Shown piece after piece: positions 15,445 through 24,552 of a DNA stretch of 50,084 nt. The first letter of the stretch is position 1, and the number at the start of each line of letters is the position of its first letter. The notes under the pieces were generated by a model. The model ran no database searches. It was not told the origin of the DNA and worked only from the letters and a program-made list of their open reading frames with translations. The position numbers and the translations under genes are program-made. Source of the stretch: an uncultured Turicimonas sp. (GTDB lineage Bacteria > Pseudomonadota > Gammaproteobacteria > Burkholderiales > Burkholderiaceae_F); assembly GCA_947854175.1 (NCBI GenBank), contig CANTYJ010000068.1, positions 1-50,084 on the forward strand, in the 5' to 3' direction.

Positions 15445-17271
15445 TTATTCAACAGTCACGCTTTTTGCCAAGTTTCTGGGTTTATCTACGTCAGTGCCTC
15501 TGACTAAAGCCGTATGATAAGCAAGCAGCTGTAGCGGCAGAACATGAAGAACCGGAGACAAATCTCCATAGTTTTCAGGCAGTTTAATAACATTGATACC
15601 GTCACCCGGCTCAATATTGGAGTCAGAGTCAGAAAAGACATACAACACTCCGTTTCTTGCCCTTACCTCCTGCATATTGCTCTTAAGTTTTTCGATCAGT
15701 TCATCATTCGGGGCAACCGTTACAACCGGCATATTTCCATCAACAAGAGCGAGTGGTCCATGCTTAAGTTCTCCTGCAGGGTATCCTTCTGCATGAATAT
15801 AACTGATTTCTTTCAGCTTAAGAGCACCTTCTAAAGCAATAGGATAATGAGTGCCGCGGCCCAGGAACAAGGCATTATTCTTGTCTGCAAAAAGGGCTGC
15901 CCATTCTTTGATGGCAGGCTCTAGTTTTAGAACAATATTCATGCTGTCAGGAAGATGGAGCAATTCTTTCATTGCTTTTTCTTCTTTTTCTTTGGACAAT
16001 CTGCCCTTTTCTTTTGCAATCGCCAAAGCAAGAAGATACAAAGCCACTAGTTGAGTCGTGAAAGCTTTGGTAGAGGCCACGCCGACTTCAACACCGGCTC
16101 TGGTAATGTAATGAGCCTTGGTTTCTTTTACCATTGAACTGGTTGCAACATTACATATAGTCATGGTCATATCCATGCCTAAATCCTTGGCATGTCTCAA
16201 AGCTGCAAGGGTATCGGCCGTTTCTCCTGACTGAGAAATAGTTAGAACCAGGGTATCCGGATTAGGAACTGTTTCTCGATAACGGTATTCGCTGGCAATT
16301 TCGACATCTACCGGAACCTTCGCAATTGCTTCGATCCAGTACTTACCGATCATGGCGGCGTAATAGCTTGTTCCACAGGCAATAATCAACACACGATTGA
16401 GCTTTTTAAACATCCCGGGCGCTTCAAAACCAAAAATTGCACCGGTGATACTTTGAACGCCTTCGAGAGTATCTGCAATTGCCCGTGGTTGCTCAAAGAT
16501 TTCTTTTTGCATGTAGTGGTCATATTTGCCAAGAGAAATCTCAGAGGAGAACTCATGAATGATAGAGACCGGTCTCTCAATTTTTTCCCAGGTCTCTGCT
16601 TTAGCATGCCAAATTTCCAGTTTTTCCGGATTCAGATCAACAATATCGTCGTCTTCAAGATAGATGAACTTTTCAGTCACACCGGCCAGAGCAATCGGAT
16701 CAGATGCTACAAAGTTTTCGCCGTCACCGAGAGCTGCAACTAAAGGAGCAGCTCTTTTTGTAGAGACGACACGGTTGGGTTCCGTTGAGCTTGTAAAAGC
16801 CAGAGCAAAAGCACCTCTGAGCCGTTTTGCTGCTTTTTTAACCGCTTCCAAAAGGTCTCCCTTATACAGGCTATGAACTAAGTGAGCAACTACTTCTGTA
16901 TCTGTCTGACTAACGAATTCATAGCCTTTAGCGATTAATTCTTTTCTGAGCTCTTCATAGTTCTCAATAATGCCGTTATGAACAACACCGATGACATTAT
17001 GTGAAAACAGAGGGTGAGTATTGTTGATTTCCGGACAGCCATGAGTTGCCCAACGGGTGTGGGCTATACCCGTCACTCCATGTAAATTTTCAATTTTTGT
17101 CTGTTCGATCAGAGCATTTACTCTTTTTACAGTTCTTGTTCTTTTGAGAGTTCCTTCATCAACAACAGCAATACCGCAAGAATCGTATCCGCGGTATTCA
17201 AGTCTTCTCAACCCTTCTGTCAGGATTGGAACAACATTTCTATGACTACTGGCAGCGACAATGCCACACAT
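15445..17271 (-). CDS. glmS: Glutamine-fructose-6-phosphate aminotransferase (isomerising)
   Basis: Makes glucosamine-6-phosphate from fructose-6-phosphate and glutamine, the first step toward UDP-GlcNAc. The start is set at ATG 17271, four codons inside the longest frame, because Cys must follow the initiator Met (MCGIVAAS) to act as the N-terminal nucleophile; GGAGAA lies 6 bases upstream. The glutaminase domain (1-~240) shows [13 protein letters not shown] and HTRWATHG. Two SIS domains follow, with ACGTSYYA and SQSGETADT. The C-terminus is [15 protein letters not shown]. It is 18 bases after glmU, so an operon is likely. Confidence 0.96.
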   Translation of the reverse strand: MCGIVAASSHRNVVPILTEGLRRLEYRGYDSCGIAVVDEGTLKRTRTVKRVNALIEQTKIENLHGVTGIAHTRWATHGCPEINNTHPLFSHNVIGVVHNGIIENYEELRKELIAKGYEFVSQTDTEVVAHLVHSLYKGDLLEAVKKAAKRLRGAFALAFTSSTEPNRVVSTKRAAPLVAALGDGENFVASDPIALAGVTEKFIYLEDDDIVDLNPEKLEIWHAKAETWEKIERPVSIIHEFSSEISLGKYDHYMQKEIFEQPRAIADTLEGVQSITGAIFGFEAPGMFKKLNRVLIIACGTSYYAAMIGKYWIEAIAKVPVDVEIASEYRYRETVPNPDTLVLTISQSGETADTLAALRHAKDLGMDMTMTICNVATSSMVKETKAHYITRAGVEVGVASTKAFTTQLVALYLLALAIAKEKGRLSKEKEEKAMKELLHLPDSMNIVLKLEPAIKEWAALFADKNNALFLGRGTHYPIALEGALKLKEISYIHAEGYPAGELKHGPLALVDGNMPVVTVAPNDELIEKLKSNMQEVRARNGVLYVFSDSDSNIEPGDGINVIKLPENYGDLSPVLHVLPLQLLAYHTALVRGTDVDKPRNLAKSVTVE

Positions 17272-17289
17272 ACTTTTCTCCAAATAAAC

Positions 17290-18648
17290 TTAAGACTTCT
17301 TTGTAGGTCTCGGCCAACCCTCAATGGTAATGGTTTTGGCGCGTCTGACAACCAGACAGTCCTCAGGAACATCTTTCGTTACAGTTGTCCCGGCTCCTAC
17401 AGTTGAATGTTTGCCTACCCTAACCGGCGCAACCAGCTGAGTGTCGCTACCGATAAAGCAATCATCTTCAATGACCGTCCTGAATTTATTAACTCCATCA
17501 TAATTGCAGGTGATCGTTCCGGCACCGATATTGACTTTGGAGCCCATATCCGTATCACCGATATATGAGAGGTGATTAACCTTACTGCCGGTCCCGACAT
17601 TGCTCTTTTTAATTTCGACAAAGTTTCCGATGTGAACATCATCGCTTAAATTTGTTCCGGGTCTCAGCCTGGCAAACGGACCTATTTTGTTATTAGTAGC
17701 AACTGAAGCATGATCGATATGAGTAAACGCCTCCACTGTCGTGTCTTTGCCAATTACGGCTTCTTTAATCACACAGTAAGGACCTATTTTCACATTGTCT
17801 TCAAGAACAACTTTTCCTTCGAAGACACATCCGACATCAATGAAAACATCCTTGCCGCAAGTGAGTTCTCCGCGGATATCTATGCGTTCTGCGTCAGCCA
17901 ATCCGACGCCTTGTTCAAGAAGACGGTTGGCCAACTTTCTTTGAAGAGCTCTTTCGAGATTGTGGAGCTGGCTTTTATCATTAGCACCTTCTGCTTCCCA
18001 ATGATCATCGAGTTTCAGCGTCTGAATCTTCTGTCCTTCTGCTGCAGCTAAACCAATAAGGTCGGTTAAATAGTATTCGCCCTGAGCATTATTGCAACCA
18101 ACTTTAGCGAGCCATTCAGCAAGTTTGTCACCCGGGATGATAACAATTCCAGTATTGACCTCTTTTATTGTTTTCTGCTCGTCTGTGGCATCTTTTTCTT
18201 CAACGATTCCGACGACGTCACCTGCTTTATTTCTGAGAATTCTGCCGTATCCTGTCGGATTTTCAAGGTCCATGGTTAAGAGACCGACTTCATTTCCTGT
18301 GAGAGTTGCAAAATTCCTAAGAGTTTCTGTCGTAATTAACGGTCCGTCGCCATAAAGAACAAGCACCGGCTCTTTATTTTCCAGTAAAGGAAGAGCCTGA
18401 GCAACTGCGTGTGCAGTTCCTTTCTGTTCAAGCTGTAAAGCATACTTCACAGGTCGTCCGTCAAAGTATTCCTTAACTTTCTCAGCGCCATGACCGATTA
18501 CAACCACGGGCTCTCCTGCCTCAGAAACGCCTTCAGCGGCATCAAGGACCCACTCTAGCATGGGCTTGTTAGCCAATTTTTGAAGAACTTTCGGCAAGAC
18601 AGAGTTCATCCTCTTGCCTTTACCGGCGGCTAAGATAATTACATTCAT
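17290..18648 (-). CDS. glmU: Bifunctional UDP-GlcNAc pyrophosphorylase / GlcN-1-P acetyltransferase
   Basis: Cytoplasmic two-domain enzyme giving UDP-GlcNAc for peptidoglycan and LPS. The uridylyltransferase domain starts with LAAGKGKRMNSVLPKVL; the usual motif is GKGTRM, so Lys replaces Thr. VLYGDGPL follows near residue 100. The C-terminal half is a left-handed beta-helix of hexapeptide repeats with RLRPGTNLSDDVHIGNFVEI and HLSYIGDTDMGSKVNIGAGT, which forms the acetyltransferase. At 452 aa it has normal length. It is 15 bases downstream of the symporter gene and directly upstream of glmS. Confidence 0.96.
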   Translation of the reverse strand: MNVIILAAGKGKRMNSVLPKVLQKLANKPMLEWVLDAAEGVSEAGEPVVVIGHGAEKVKEYFDGRPVKYALQLEQKGTAHAVAQALPLLENKEPVLVLYGDGPLITTETLRNFATLTGNEVGLLTMDLENPTGYGRILRNKAGDVVGIVEEKDATDEQKTIKEVNTGIVIIPGDKLAEWLAKVGCNNAQGEYYLTDLIGLAAAEGQKIQTLKLDDHWEAEGANDKSQLHNLERALQRKLANRLLEQGVGLADAERIDIRGELTCGKDVFIDVGCVFEGKVVLEDNVKIGPYCVIKEAVIGKDTTVEAFTHIDHASVATNNKIGPFARLRPGTNLSDDVHIGNFVEIKKSNVGTGSKVNHLSYIGDTDMGSKVNIGAGTITCNYDGVNKFRTVIEDDCFIGSDTQLVAPVRVGKHSTVGAGTTVTKDVPEDCLVVRRAKTITIEGWPRPTKKS

Positions 18649-18663
18649 TTAAAACCCTACTTT

Positions 18664-20136
18664 TTAAGAAGCTGCGCTGGCATCGTATAAATACTTATCT
18701 TTATTTTCTTCCCAGTTGCGAACATTGTCGCGGTTTATCTTCAATGGCAGCAAAGAAGCGATAACCATTGCAATACCGGCCGCAAGAAATCCGCAGAGAA
18801 GTGCAGGATAATCTTCACCCGTTGGAGTAAATGTCAGATATGCCCAGACAATGCTGCCAACGATAATAGAAACCCAGCAACCGAATGCCGTGGATCTTCT
18901 CCAATACAAACCGAGTGTCAGCGGCCAGAACGCACCGATAACCGGGAACTGGTAAGCCATTGCGGCAAGTTCATAAATCGGAGTACCCTCCATGCAAAGG
19001 GAGTAAGTTAGAACACCGAATGCAAAGATAATCAAAGAAATTCTCATGGCCTTTAATTCGCGTTTATCGCTTAATGGCATGATATTTCTCAAAACGTTTT
19101 CAACGAAGGTTGTTGTTGGGGCCAGCATTGTCGCAGATGCTGTTGACATAACCGCTGATAGTACGGCACCAAAGAACAGAATTCTTAGCCAAAGAGGCAT
19201 ATGATCTTTAATGAAAGTCGGAAGAATTTCCTGAGGATTGGAGTCCATTAAGCCGGCAGCCATTTCTGGGACAGCCACTGTGGCAGCAACAACAATAAAT
19301 AACGGAATAGAGGCAAAAAGTAAATAGAAAGTTCCGCCGATGATCGGACCGGCACAGGCAATTTTAACCGTCTTGGCAGACATCACTCTCTGGAAAACGT
19401 CCTGTTGAGGAATAGAACCAATCATCATGGTGATGGCAGCAGAAATCCAGAACATCCAGCTCTTTAAATCATTTTCCGGGAAAAATCTGAACAGATCATG
19501 ATCGACAGCATAAGTAGTGACTTTTCCGACACCTCCTGCCATGTCAGAGGCAAAAAATGCGACCAGTGCCAAGCCAATCACGATAATGATCATTTGGAAG
19601 AAATCGGTTAATGCGACAGACCACATACCGCCGAATACGGTGTAGAGAAGCACAACGATAGTTCCGATAATCATCGCGACACTGACACTGATGAAACCTT
19701 CAGTCAGGATATGCATCACCAGACCTAAAGCTGCGACTTGAGCGGCGACCCAACCAAGATAGGAGAGCACAACGAAAATTGAGCAGATTAACTCAACCGA
19801 AACTCCGTATCTTCTTCTATAGAAATCACCGACAGTCAACAGACTCATTTTGTAGAGTCTTCTTGCAAAGAAAGCACCTACAAGGATCAACGCCATACTG
19901 GAGCCGAAAGGCTCTTCAACGATTCCTTCCAGACCGTGCGTAATAAATTGGCCCGGGGTCCCTAAAACTGATTCACTGCCAAACCAGGTTGCAAATGTGG
20001 CCGTAATGACCATCACCAATGGCAAAGAGCGACCGGCGAGAGCGTAATCGGTTGTACTTTTAACTCTTGTAGCTGCATACAAACCGATACCGACTGTACA
20101 TAACAAGTACAGACCAACGAAAATTGTCAGTTTCAT
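18664..20136 (-). CDS. Sodium:solute symporter (SSS family), substrate unknown
   Basis: A membrane transporter of 490 aa with about 13 helices. Recognisable parts are the N-terminal helix MKLTIFVGLYLLCTVGIGLY, DYALAGRSLP, ATWFGSESVLGTPGQ, a mid-protein YTVFGGMWSVALTDFFQM, and the cytoplasmic RRYGVSVELI loop. The longest frame begins 22 codons earlier at 20202, but those residues do not fit the family and are hydrophobic; the start at 20136 aligns better, although no clear Shine-Dalgarno precedes it. The 15-base gap to glmU suggests co-transcription, and an amino-sugar or cell-wall-linked substrate is possible but unproven. Confidence 0.88.
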   Translation of the reverse strand: MKLTIFVGLYLLCTVGIGLYAATRVKSTTDYALAGRSLPLVMVITATFATWFGSESVLGTPGQFITHGLEGIVEEPFGSSMALILVGAFFARRLYKMSLLTVGDFYRRRYGVSVELICSIFVVLSYLGWVAAQVAALGLVMHILTEGFISVSVAMIIGTIVVLLYTVFGGMWSVALTDFFQMIIIVIGLALVAFFASDMAGGVGKVTTYAVDHDLFRFFPENDLKSWMFWISAAITMMIGSIPQQDVFQRVMSAKTVKIACAGPIIGGTFYLLFASIPLFIVVAATVAVPEMAAGLMDSNPQEILPTFIKDHMPLWLRILFFGAVLSAVMSTASATMLAPTTTFVENVLRNIMPLSDKRELKAMRISLIIFAFGVLTYSLCMEGTPIYELAAMAYQFPVIGAFWPLTLGLYWRRSTAFGCWVSIIVGSIVWAYLTFTPTGEDYPALLCGFLAAGIAMVIASLLPLKINRDNVRNWEENKDKYLYDASAAS

Positions 20137-20302
20137 TAGCTTTGTTTGTTCCCAAATAAAGAAAAAACAAAAAACTGCCGGTCCCAAAGCGCCGACAACC
20201 ATCCTATTTAATTGATCTATTTTAGATTAAAAACTATCACCTGCCACTACAGATGGCGTTTCTTTAACGGATTGAACGTAAATGTTGCAATATCAAAACA
20301 AA

Positions 20303-20332
20303 TAGGCTCACACCTTTTATGGTATGAGCCTA
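20303..20332 (-). terminator. Terminator after the Tim44-like gene
   Basis: TAGGCTCA (20303-20310) pairs with TGAGCCTA (20325-20332), extended by an inner ACC/GGT. On the minus strand the stem is followed by TTTGTTTTG, as expected for the upstream Tim44-like gene. Confidence 0.8.
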
Positions 20333-20352
20333 ATGGATTCCCCGATTAATGA

Positions 20353-21291
20353 TTATTCAGCTTGCTGAATGCCTGCTAACAACCAGCCGGATTTACCTTC
20401 TCTTGGCTTAACGAGGTTCCAAATTTCCTTAACGTCTGTCGGTTCACCGTTTTCATTGAGCTTACCTTCAAACAGAACGGAAGCAACATACTCTGTCGGA
20501 GTTGTTTCAAAACCGGCCAAAGAGGCATCCAAAGAAAGAATCATAGTGACATTGGCACCCTTGATTTCCCTTCTCTGATGGGTCAGCTCAATGAACATGT
20601 CATTGGTGCAGTAGTTGGAGAGACTGTCCATATCACCGCTATCCCAAGCGCTCTGAAGCATCTTGAAGTAAGAGGTAGACATATTAAGGAAAGCTTCTTT
20701 ATCGAACTCTGCAGGCACTTCAAAATTACTTTCTGTTGAAGTTGCCGGAGTATCAGCAAACTCGTCCATAGCAGAACCCGGTCTGGAAGCCATGCCGGCA
20801 AAAGGATTTGTTGCTTCTTTTTGCATCGGTTGCGGCTCAGGTTGCCGTTGAGGCTGCTGCGGTTGAGAGAAAATATTATTGCTCGCACGGCTGTTTCCTG
20901 CCGACGATGCAGCAGTTCTTCTAGCCATAAACATTCTAAATGCCATGAACGCCAAGGCAGCCAGGACTAAGATCATGAGCATCTGACCAAAACCTTCGCC
21001 TAATCCAAGCATATTAGCCAACGCCATAAAACCGAGAGCTGAAGCAGCGCCAATCAAAAGGCTTCTGCCGAGACCACCGGATTTAGCAGCAGCGGCGGAA
21101 CCGGCTGCATTCGGAGCAGCTGCCGGCCGGGCAGCCTGATTAGGTGCAACTTTAGGTGCTGATGGCGCAGCCTTTGGAATTGACATAGAACGGCCAAAGC
21201 TGGCACGGCCGCCTAAACGGGCAGCTGAAGCGTCTAGGGTGAAGGTAACTAACGAAAGACCAATCACGATAGCAGCAAGAAATTTTTTCAT
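20353..21291 (-). CDS. Tim44-like domain membrane protein
   Basis: A 312-residue protein with an N-terminal signal or anchor (MKKFLAAIVIGLSLVTFTLD), a Pro/Ala-rich linker, a helix pair around 80-120 (GLGRSLLIGAASALGFMALA and GQMLMILVLAALAFMAFRMF), a polar Gln/Pro linker and a C-terminal Tim44 domain from about 190 (FDKEAFLNMSTSYFKMLQSA to KSGWLLAGIQQ). The fold is named for the mitochondrial import motor subunit; bacterial members of this layout have no established job. AAGGGA lies 6 bases before the ATG. It follows ubiE with a 16-base gap and probably shares its transcript. Confidence 0.88.
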   Translation of the reverse strand: MKKFLAAIVIGLSLVTFTLDASAARLGGRASFGRSMSIPKAAPSAPKVAPNQAARPAAAPNAAGSAAAAKSGGLGRSLLIGAASALGFMALANMLGLGEGFGQMLMILVLAALAFMAFRMFMARRTAASSAGNSRASNNIFSQPQQPQRQPEPQPMQKEATNPFAGMASRPGSAMDEFADTPATSTESNFEVPAEFDKEAFLNMSTSYFKMLQSAWDSGDMDSLSNYCTNDMFIELTHQRREIKGANVTMILSLDASLAGFETTPTEYVASVLFEGKLNENGEPTDVKEIWNLVKPREGKSGWLLAGIQQAE

Positions 21292-21307
21292 TTAATTCCC
21301 TTATTGG

Positions 21308-22078
21308 TTATTTATGTCCGATATGTAAAGCAGTAATACCGAAATTTAAATTTGTCCAGGACACGTTCTTCATCCCGACATTTTGCATGATTGTAGCAAG
21401 AGTCTTTTGATCAGGATGCATGCGAATTGATTCAACTAAGTAACGATAGTTTTCAGCCTTACCTGTGATCAATGATGCGAGCCACGGCATTAATTTAAAA
21501 GAATAAAAATCATACAACGGGGCAAGCCATCCGTCGACTTTTGAGAACTCAAGAACCATCACTTTTCCGGAAGGCTTACAAACCCGAAGCATCTCTTTAA
21601 GTGCTTTATCCTTATGGGTCATATTTCTCAATCCGAATGCAACCGTTACGACATCAAAATAGTCATCAGGAAAGGGCAATTCTTCTGCATCACAGACAGC
21701 GTAATCTGCTTTGAGATTTTCTGCCTGCATTCTCTTTTTCCCAATCCTAAGCATGTTGATATTGATATCAGTGAGCCAAAGATTTCCATTTCCAATCTTT
21801 TTTGCCATTGCTAAAGAAAGATCTCCGGTGCCTCCGGCAATATCGAGCACGTTCATGCCCGGTGCCAGATCCGCTCTATTAATGGTGTATTTTTTCCATA
21901 CACGATGTAGGCCGAAAGAAAGGACATCATTCATGATATCGTACTTAGGCGCTACCTCATTAAACACTTCTTTGACGTGGCTCTCCTTTTCTTCTTCGGG
22001 AATTTGTGTATATCCGAAGTCAGTCAAATGATTTTCTTTGCCGTCCGGCTTTGTCTTATTATCCTGTTGAGAATTCAT
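21308..22078 (-). CDS. ubiE: Ubiquinone/menaquinone biosynthesis C-methyltransferase
   Basis: SAM-dependent enzyme of 256 aa that methylates the ring carbon in both ubiquinone and menaquinone synthesis. Family features: KEVFNEVAPKYDIMNDVLSF near residue 36, SAM motif VLDIAGGTGDLS (77-88), FPDDYFDVVTVAFGLRNM, and GKVMVLEFSK. It starts 6 bases after the DUF971 stop with an AGGAA Shine-Dalgarno. Together with menB/menE in the same window it supports menaquinone as a working quinone in this organism. Confidence 0.96.
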   Translation of the reverse strand: MNSQQDNKTKPDGKENHLTDFGYTQIPEEEKESHVKEVFNEVAPKYDIMNDVLSFGLHRVWKKYTINRADLAPGMNVLDIAGGTGDLSLAMAKKIGNGNLWLTDININMLRIGKKRMQAENLKADYAVCDAEELPFPDDYFDVVTVAFGLRNMTHKDKALKEMLRVCKPSGKVMVLEFSKVDGWLAPLYDFYSFKLMPWLASLITGKAENYRYLVESIRMHPDQKTLATIMQNVGMKNVSWTNLNFGITALHIGHK

Positions 22079-22084
22079 TTCCTG

Positions 22085-22492
22085 TTAGTGTCCCGGGCAT
22101 TTGCTTTTTGGTTTTTCTTTAAACGGCTCGTTAGCAGGGTCGTTCGGATCTCTGCTGGCTCCATGTTGTTTCAGATCTTCTAAATAACTTTCCCAAAGCT
22201 CATCTTTATTTTTACCAAGATCTTCAAACCATTCCCAACTGTAGATACCAGAATCATGCCCGTCGGAGAAAGTCAATTTCAGAGCGTATTCTCCAACCGG
22301 AGCTACATCAACAATCGTGACATCTCTTTTTCCGACCTGCAGTTTTGCTTCATCAGGAGTATGTCCCCGAACATCCGCAGACGGAGAAAATACTCTCAGA
22401 AACTCATAGGTAAATTCGTAATCACCGTCAGAAAAAGAAATATTCATTCTTTTCGACTTGTTATGAAATTCAATATTTATAGGTAATTTCAC
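22085..22492 (-). CDS. DUF971 (GBBH-like) domain protein, GTG start
   Basis: A 135-residue soluble protein with the DUF971 pattern: SDGDYEFTYEFLRVFSPSADVRGH, then VAPVGEYALKLTFSDGHDSGIYSWEW. Similar domains occur at the N-terminus of gamma-butyrobetaine hydroxylase; bacterial stand-alone proteins are often next to ubiE and their role is not settled. An upstream TTG (22519) is in frame, but AAAGGA at 22499-22505 places the start at GTG 22492. That start lies inside a 14-bp perfect palindrome. The C-terminus is charged and ends with a CPGH motif. Confidence 0.85.
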   Translation of the reverse strand: MKLPINIEFHNKSKRMNISFSDGDYEFTYEFLRVFSPSADVRGHTPDEAKLQVGKRDVTIVDVAPVGEYALKLTFSDGHDSGIYSWEWFEDLGKNKDELWESYLEDLKQHGASRDPNDPANEPFKEKPKSKCPGH

Positions 22493-22499
22493 GTGAAAT
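22486..22499. repeat. 14-bp perfect palindrome over the DUF971 start codon
   Basis: ATTTCACGTGAAAT is fully self-complementary and includes the GTG start of DUF971, directly beside its Shine-Dalgarno. It could be a regulator site or chance. Confidence 0.5.
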
Positions 22500-22598
22500 C
22501 CTTTTTTGTTAACTTGCAAATTTTACTTTCTTTAATGGCTAACTTGATTCTTAGTGATAATTTTGTTTTTATTCCGATGAACAACGGGCGGCCTTATC

Positions 22599-23531
22599 TT
22601 AATGATAATCTGGTTCGGCCGGGCTCAGGATTTTCTCACTAAGAGCTAACAATCCCGGCTCTTTCCTCCACTGTTCGAGAAAGTAGAGATACAACTTTTT
22701 TGAAAAATTGTTTTCTGCATCATGGGGCTTGCTTACAACCCAGACTTTCGAAGGTTCCAGTTCCCATTCAGGCAGCACTCTGACTAGTCGTCCTTCTTTG
22801 ATTTCTTCAATAACGGCCCATGTCGGAATTCCGATGGCCAGACTTTGTCCCAATAATGCCGTATCGATTAATGAAGAAGTTGAATTCACTAAAATCTGTG
22901 GATTGACCTTTAAGCCTATTTTTTGTTTTCCCGATGTCAGCAACTCGACGTAGTCTTTCATAGCCGCAGAGAAGTAACCGGATAGCAACTCCGGTCGTTG
23001 CGGCAAACCTTGGGTCTTTGCGAAATCAGATGATGCACAGATAATCCGCTCCATCCGGCCTAAAGGTTTGGCAATCACTCGTTCATTTGGAAGAACTCCG
23101 ACACAGATAAACAAATCGTAGCTCCAAATATCATCGGGGACATTCCCAACAAACTGAACCATTTCCACAGATCCGCCGATGCCTATTTCTTTCTCAAAGC
23201 GGCCGATCCAGTCAAGGAACAGACGGTTTAAAGATTCATGAACGGCGATTCTGACTTTTGTTTCTTTTTTCGGATCTTTTCTAAAAACCTGGTCAACCGT
23301 TTTTAACAATCCGACCGCATTTCGGAGTCTTCTTTGTCCTGCCCAAGTAGGTCTCACTCCTCGTCTGCTTCTTTCTAAAAGAGGCTCACCTAGAGCCTCC
23401 TCTAAGGCCTTTATCTGCTGGCTGACCTCAGATACTTCCATTCCTAATGATTGAGACGCTTGAAGCATGCTACCTTTCAGAACAGCTTCAACGAAGCATC
23501 TCCATTGAATAATTGTCGGTCTTTTATACAT
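22599..23531 (-). CDS. LysR-family transcriptional regulator (first of a pair)
   Basis: A 310-residue regulator with an N-terminal winged helix (about 8-65: MLQASQSLGMEVSEVSQQIK and ALEEALGEPLLERSRRGVRPT) and a LysR substrate-binding domain. Its start lies 8 bases inside the end of the next regulator gene, so the two are translationally coupled. The C-terminal segment VLPEWELEPSKVWVVSKPHD resembles VLPEWEPDPSPVSLLMPQNK of its partner, so they are probably paralogues. The effector is unknown. Confidence 0.9.
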   Translation of the reverse strand: MYKRPTIIQWRCFVEAVLKGSMLQASQSLGMEVSEVSQQIKALEEALGEPLLERSRRGVRPTWAGQRRLRNAVGLLKTVDQVFRKDPKKETKVRIAVHESLNRLFLDWIGRFEKEIGIGGSVEMVQFVGNVPDDIWSYDLFICVGVLPNERVIAKPLGRMERIICASSDFAKTQGLPQRPELLSGYFSAAMKDYVELLTSGKQKIGLKVNPQILVNSTSSLIDTALLGQSLAIGIPTWAVIEEIKEGRLVRVLPEWELEPSKVWVVSKPHDAENNFSKKLYLYFLEQWRKEPGLLALSEKILSPAEPDYH

Positions 23532-24444
23532 CTGTCGTTAAGTAAGGATGAGACTGCCATCTTTGTTCGATAAAGTCTGCAAATATCAGTGCAATCTCAC
23601 TGGGTGGTTTATTTTGAGGCATCAAAAGAGACACAGGACTTGGGTCAGGTTCCCATTCAGGTAAAACCTCGCATAGCTGGCCTCTTTTGACAAGTTCCAT
23701 AGAATCGTATTTGAAAGCATGTACAGAGATTCCCAATCCGGCAACTGCAGCAGATCGTGCCGCCCCATGATCTTTCAACCTAAGCTTTGGAAAATATGGA
23801 ATTGTTACGTGCTCATGCCCACGGGTCAACCGCAGTTTAGAGTCTGCGATCAGATCGTTTCCTCCAAGCAAATTGTGATTGATCAGATCTGCCGGAGTTT
23901 TCGGAAGTCCTTTTTGTGCCAGATAAGCTTCGGAAGCAACCATCATTCGGAGCATTGAGCCCAAAGGACGTGCAATCACCCGTTCGGAAGGAAATTGCTC
24001 ATGATTGACACGGATATCGCATTCCGGCGGCAACATTCTTACCGGTCCCAATGTCAAAGTCAGATCAATAATTATTCCCGGGTATAAGTCCTGAAACTGT
24101 TTTATCCACTCTATCAATAAACCGTTACCGATTGCATTGGGTGAAGAGATATAAATCGTTCCTGATGGTCCTTCTTTCTTATCACTGTTTTTAAAGTTGA
24201 GCTGTTCATATTGTCCGGCAATTTCTCCGGCTTTTTTCAAAAAAATAACCCCTTGCTCCGTTAAATGGCACGGACTTTCTCCACGGATTATCAATGTGCA
24301 GCCCAACTCCTGCTCCAGTGAAGAAATTCGCCTGGAGAGCGTAGATTTTGAGATTCCAAGTTCTTCAGCCGCCAGTTGAAAATTCTTGTTCTTTTCCAAT
24401 GACAGGAAAGAATATATGAGCTCTATTAAATCGACCCGTTTCAT
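23524..24444 (-). CDS. LysR-family transcriptional regulator (second of a pair)
   Basis: A 306-residue regulator. The winged helix (about 8-65) shows NFQLAAEELGISKSTLSRRI followed by SSLEQELGCTLIIRGESPCH. The effector domain contains GPSGTIYISSPNAIGNGLL and GLGISVHAFKYDSMELVKRG. It is divergent from the DcuC-like gene with 108 bases between and a candidate LysR box at 24454-24467, so it is the likely regulator of that transporter and amidohydrolase pair. Confidence 0.92.
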   Translation of the reverse strand: MKRVDLIELIYSFLSLEKNKNFQLAAEELGISKSTLSRRISSLEQELGCTLIIRGESPCHLTEQGVIFLKKAGEIAGQYEQLNFKNSDKKEGPSGTIYISSPNAIGNGLLIEWIKQFQDLYPGIIIDLTLTLGPVRMLPPECDIRVNHEQFPSERVIARPLGSMLRMMVASEAYLAQKGLPKTPADLINHNLLGGNDLIADSKLRLTRGHEHVTIPYFPKLRLKDHGAARSAAVAGLGISVHAFKYDSMELVKRGQLCEVLPEWEPDPSPVSLLMPQNKPPSEIALIFADFIEQRWQSHPYLTTDV

Positions 24445-24453
24445 AATTTTTTG

Positions 24454-24467
24454 TTGCGTAATAGCAA
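24454..24467. promoter_or_regulatory. Candidate LysR box
   Basis: TTGC-N6-GCAA (TTGCGTAATAGCAA) fits the T-N11-A interrupted palindrome bound by LysR regulators and lies 10 bases upstream of the lysR start in the divergent gap to the transporter gene. Confidence 0.5.
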
Positions 24468-24552
24468 AAACAATGTAGCAAATTTATAGCTTACCGAACC
24501 GATCATAAAGGTCAAAAATAGAACTAATAATAATTTTCCTAAGGAGACTTAT

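Noticed and set aside
20137-20202. N-terminal extension of the sodium:solute symporter
   Set aside because: The added 22 residues do not match the family start and the downstream ATG begins the first conserved helix.
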